Under the pieces are notes generated by a model. The model searched no databases. It was given only the letters and a program-made list of their open reading frames with translations, and was not told the origin of the DNA. Positions 61,978-64,000 of a stretch of DNA of 64,000 bases are shown piece after piece. The stretch comes from Candidatus Heteroruminococcus faecigallinarum (GTDB lineage Bacteria; Bacillota; Clostridia; Oscillospirales; Ruminococcaceae): NCBI GenBank assembly GCA_904387055.1, contig CAJFKV010000005.1:1-64000 (forward strand), in the 5' to 3' direction. Each line of letters starts with the position of its first letter. Position 1 is the stretch's first letter. Made by a program: the position numbers and the translations under genes.

Positions 61978-62472
61978 ATCACTGTTGCACAACTGGAAAC
62001 TCTCATTGGTCAATATGGCATCTGGGTGGTGGGGATTATGATTTTTCTGGAATACCTTGGGATCCCTGGTTACCCCGGCGGCATTTGCCTCTTTTTGGTG
62101 GGGGCGCTGGTTCATTTTCACTATCTATCCTTCCCGACGGCTTTTCTGGTTTCTTTGATTGCTGCCACTGCTGCCTGCTGTTGCACCTATTGGGTCTGCA
62201 GCCTTTGGAACCGGCCCATCCAGCGGTTTGTAGACCAACGGCCGTCTTTCCGCAAGAAATTTGACCAGGCCCAAGGGATCATCGACCAACATGGGACCAA
62301 GGGGCTTTTTCTGGCGAGGATGCTGCCGGTGGTTCGGGCGATGATTTCCATTCCGGCGGGGCTGCTGAAGATGGATTTCCTTCCCTATGTGGTGTATTCG
62401 GCACTGGGGTCGGCCATCTACATCGCCGTCTGCATCTACATCGGAAGCCTCTTTTTGGGGCTGGTCACATAA
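61978..62472 (+). CDS. DedA family membrane protein, apparent ATC start
   Basis: This protein of about 164 residues has the DedA/SNARE-associated fold: VVGIMIFLEYLGIPGYPGG, a TKGLFLARMLPVVRAMISIP amphipathic loop with the conserved Arg residues, and AGLLKMDFLPYVVYSALGSA. DedA proteins move or scramble lipids such as undecaprenyl phosphate. The frame stays open upstream, but the promoter at 61916-61944 means earlier starts are not transcribed. GGGAGG lies 8 nt before ATC 61978, which seems to be the start codon. An in-frame ATG at 62038 would cut the conserved N-terminus. Confidence 0.82.
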   Translation: MTVAQLETLIGQYGIWVVGIMIFLEYLGIPGYPGGICLFLVGALVHFHYLSFPTAFLVSLIAATAACCCTYWVCSLWNRPIQRFVDQRPSFRKKFDQAQGIIDQHGTKGLFLARMLPVVRAMISIPAGLLKMDFLPYVVYSALGSAIYIAVCIYIGSLFLGLVT

Positions 62473-62473
62473 C

Positions 62474-62516
62474 AAAAAAAGGGATGGGGTCCTTCTGCGG
62501 ACCCCATCCCTTTTTT
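62474..62516. terminator. Bidirectional terminator
   Basis: A perfect 12-bp stem (62481-62492 with 62499-62510) is flanked by A7 and T6. Confidence 0.94.
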
Positions 62517-62524
62517 CTTTTGGT

Positions 62525-62821
62525 CTATTCCTCACTGTCAAAAACCTCCCGCCGGTCGATCACCTTATGAACATATTGGCGGACCTGGTCGTGGAGAGGG
62601 TGATCCTGGTAAAAGGCCAGCGCCTCCCGCGAAGAAAACTCGCTGTACAGGCACAGGTCAAAGCCCTTGGGATTGATTCCACGGCTCACCTGTGCTTTCT
62701 CCAGACCATCGATCTTTCCCACCAAATCCTCCAGGCCGGCCTTGATGATGGCGGCGTTTTCCTCCTTGGTCTTTCCTTCGGCGGTCTCTTTCAGATTCCA
62801 GAAAACGATATGTTTTACCAT
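62525..62821 (-). CDS. Dabb (stress-responsive A/B barrel) domain protein
   Basis: This 98-residue protein starts MVKHIVFWNLKETAEGKTKEE and continues with DLCLYSEFSSREALAFYQDH, then HDQVRQYVHKVIDRREVFD. That is the Dabb domain, a small dimeric alpha-beta barrel of mostly unknown function. The start is ATG 62821, behind GGGAGG. Confidence 0.92.
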   Translation of the reverse strand: MVKHIVFWNLKETAEGKTKEENAAIIKAGLEDLVGKIDGLEKAQVSRGINPKGFDLCLYSEFSSREALAFYQDHPLHDQVRQYVHKVIDRREVFDSEE

Positions 62822-62878
62822 TCTTTTGCCCTCCCACTGGTCGTTACCGCCCCAGTGTACCACAGAATCCCCGGGAAA

Positions 62879-64000
62879 TCAATGTCCCCGCTCCTCGGTG
62901 GGGAGGACCGACATCTCCATCTGGATCCGCAGGTGGTAGTCCCGCTGGAAGCTGTCCGGGCTGTCCCGCAGCAGCATCCTTCCTTCTGCCGCCGCCGGCT
63001 GTCGGGACAAGGTAAAGGAAAAGCAGTTGCCACGCCCTTCCTGGTTATCCGCCCAGATGTGCCCGTCGTGGAGGTTTACCAGCAGCTGGGCCAGCCACAT
63101 CCCCGGACCGATGCCCAAGCCGTCCCGGACGAATTGGGCGCTGGGCAGAAACGGATAGGCAAACAGGCGGTACAGGGTCTCTTTGGGGATGAGGCGGCCG
63201 TTGTCCCACAGGTCTACCTGGAGCTTCTCTTTTCCCTTGGTAAGGATCACCTGGATGGCTCCGTCCGGCCCCGTGGAACGGATGGCATTGGCCAGCAGCT
63301 TCAGCAGGACGGTAGAGATCCGCTCCCGGTCACAGCAAAGAACGTCATCCCCTTCTCCCTCCACCTGGAAGACAATCTCCCGATTATGGGCATAGGGCCG
63401 GCTGGCCTGGATTGCCTGCTGGATCAGATCCTCCAGATGCCACTGGACAAAGGCCAGCTCCAAATCCTCCTGGGCGGCCGCCGCCGTTTCCCACAGGTCG
63501 TTGACCGTGAGAAACATGCGGTAGCAGCTTTTTTCAATGAAGGAGCAGTACCGGTGGAAAAAGGGAAGGTTGTCTTCCGAAATCTCCTCCTCCATCCTCT
63601 TTTCCATCAGCTGGAGGGCAGCCAGCGCAGTAGAAGCCGGGCCCTTCAAATCATGGACCAGGCAGGTGATGTAATCCTTCTGGAACATCCGCAGCAGGGG
63701 CTGGTCCTGCCCTTGGATCTGCTGGAACCAGCTCTCCCCTTCTCTTTCCTGCCGGGCACGGGCTGCTTCGCAGAGGGCGGTTACCTCCCGCATAACCCCG
63801 TAGCTGCAGGGACCTTCTTCTTCATCGAGGCCATACCAGCCGTCTTCCTGAATCCATTTGACCCCTTTTTCCCCGTGAACACGATAGACAGTCGTATAGG
63901 CATCCTGTTTCAGCAGGGTTAACCAGCCATCCAGAAGGGCATGCCGGTCTTCCTCCACCACCATACGGGCCACCTCCTCCGGATAAAGAGGCTCATTGCC
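62879..64000 (-). CDS. PAS-type sensor histidine kinase, partial (runs off window)
   Basis: The frame stays open to the window end, so the N-terminus is missing. The visible part has a PAS-like region, a dimerisation helix with the phospho-acceptor His (TCLVHDLKGPASTAL), and an ATPase domain with N box LLKLLANAIRST, a modified G1 (LWDNGRLIPK) and G2 (GLGIGPGMWLAQLLVNLHDG). The acceptor box is HDLKGP rather than the common HELRTP. No response regulator is visible. An internal start near 63973 exists but is preceded by coding-like sequence. Confidence 0.85.
   Translation of the reverse strand, partial: GNEPLYPEEVARMVVEEDRHALLDGWLTLLKQDAYTTVYRVHGEKGVKWIQEDGWYGLDEEEGPCSYGVMREVTALCEAARARQEREGESWFQQIQGQDQPLLRMFQKDYITCLVHDLKGPASTALAALQLMEKRMEEEISEDNLPFFHRYCSFIEKSCYRMFLTVNDLWETAAAAQEDLELAFVQWHLEDLIQQAIQASRPYAHNREIVFQVEGEGDDVLCCDRERISTVLLKLLANAIRSTGPDGAIQVILTKGKEKLQVDLWDNGRLIPKETLYRLFAYPFLPSAQFVRDGLGIGPGMWLAQLLVNLHDGHIWADNQEGRGNCFSFTLSRQPAAAEGRMLLRDSPDSFQRDYHLRIQMEMSVLPTEERGH

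Overview
The window is a chromosomal segment of a GC-rich, endospore-forming, strictly anaerobic Firmicute. The gene content points to class Clostridia, most likely Oscillospiraceae/Ruminococcaceae (inference from gene families, not a database match). Pointers are a YunB sporulation protein, GatCAB, the SepF-YlmH-DivIVA division cluster, a Leu-type T-box leader, a bacterial V-type ATPase and a 2-hydroxyacyl-CoA dehydratase activase pair. Almost every gene is on the minus strand. No insertion sequence, prophage, CRISPR array or rRNA operon was found.

Layout: (1) 1-0.9 kb: a frameshifted SigI-like sigma-factor remnant with a stub of a following gene. (2) 0.9-2.4 kb: operon for a rhodanese lipoprotein, a 31-residue membrane peptide, a small membrane protein and a methyltransferase. 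(3) 2.5-8.5 kb: ligA-gatC-gatA-gatB and yunB. (4) 8.8-15 kb: a ferritin-like protein; a thioesterase, HAD phosphatase, nucleosidase and lipoprotein operon; a clpC-type unfoldase divergent from a tiny Cys-rich membrane protein. (5) 15-19.8 kb: a T-box leader with a strong promoter ahead of an acyl-CoA synthetase, followed on the same strand by a PASTA pseudokinase and a TIM-barrel isomerase-like protein. (6) 19.8-26 kb: an anchored acidic protein, an autoregulated HTH/membrane-protein pair, a TraX-like protein, a pyridoxal-kinase/ECF S-component pair and an orphan DNA methyltransferase. (7) 26-33 kb: an activase pair, a YebC-family regulator and a MATE transporter. (8) 33.1-33.7 kb: six tRNA genes behind a perfect consensus promoter. 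(9) 33.8-51.7 kb: a very long minus-strand run, miaB-ylbF-mutS-mutL-miaA-hfq-(HlyD-like)-yggS-sepF-ylmH-divIVA-ileS, then lspA-rluD-(ComEA-like)-(GNAT), linking tRNA modification, mismatch repair and cell division. (10) 51.9-61.5 kb: degV facing a complete nine-gene V-type ATPase operon whose c-ring carries every Na+-binding residue known from Enterococcus hirae NtpK. (11) 61.9-64 kb: a DedA protein that appears to start at ATC, a Dabb-domain protein, and a histidine kinase that runs off the window end.

Most of this is housekeeping. The most notable signal is the leucine-type T-box in front of an acyl-CoA synthetase, which suggests leucine-starvation control of branched-chain acid activation. 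Next come the pseudokinase in the same transcription unit, the Cys-rich small proteins and the unusual DedA start. All assignments come from reading the sequence. No searches were run.
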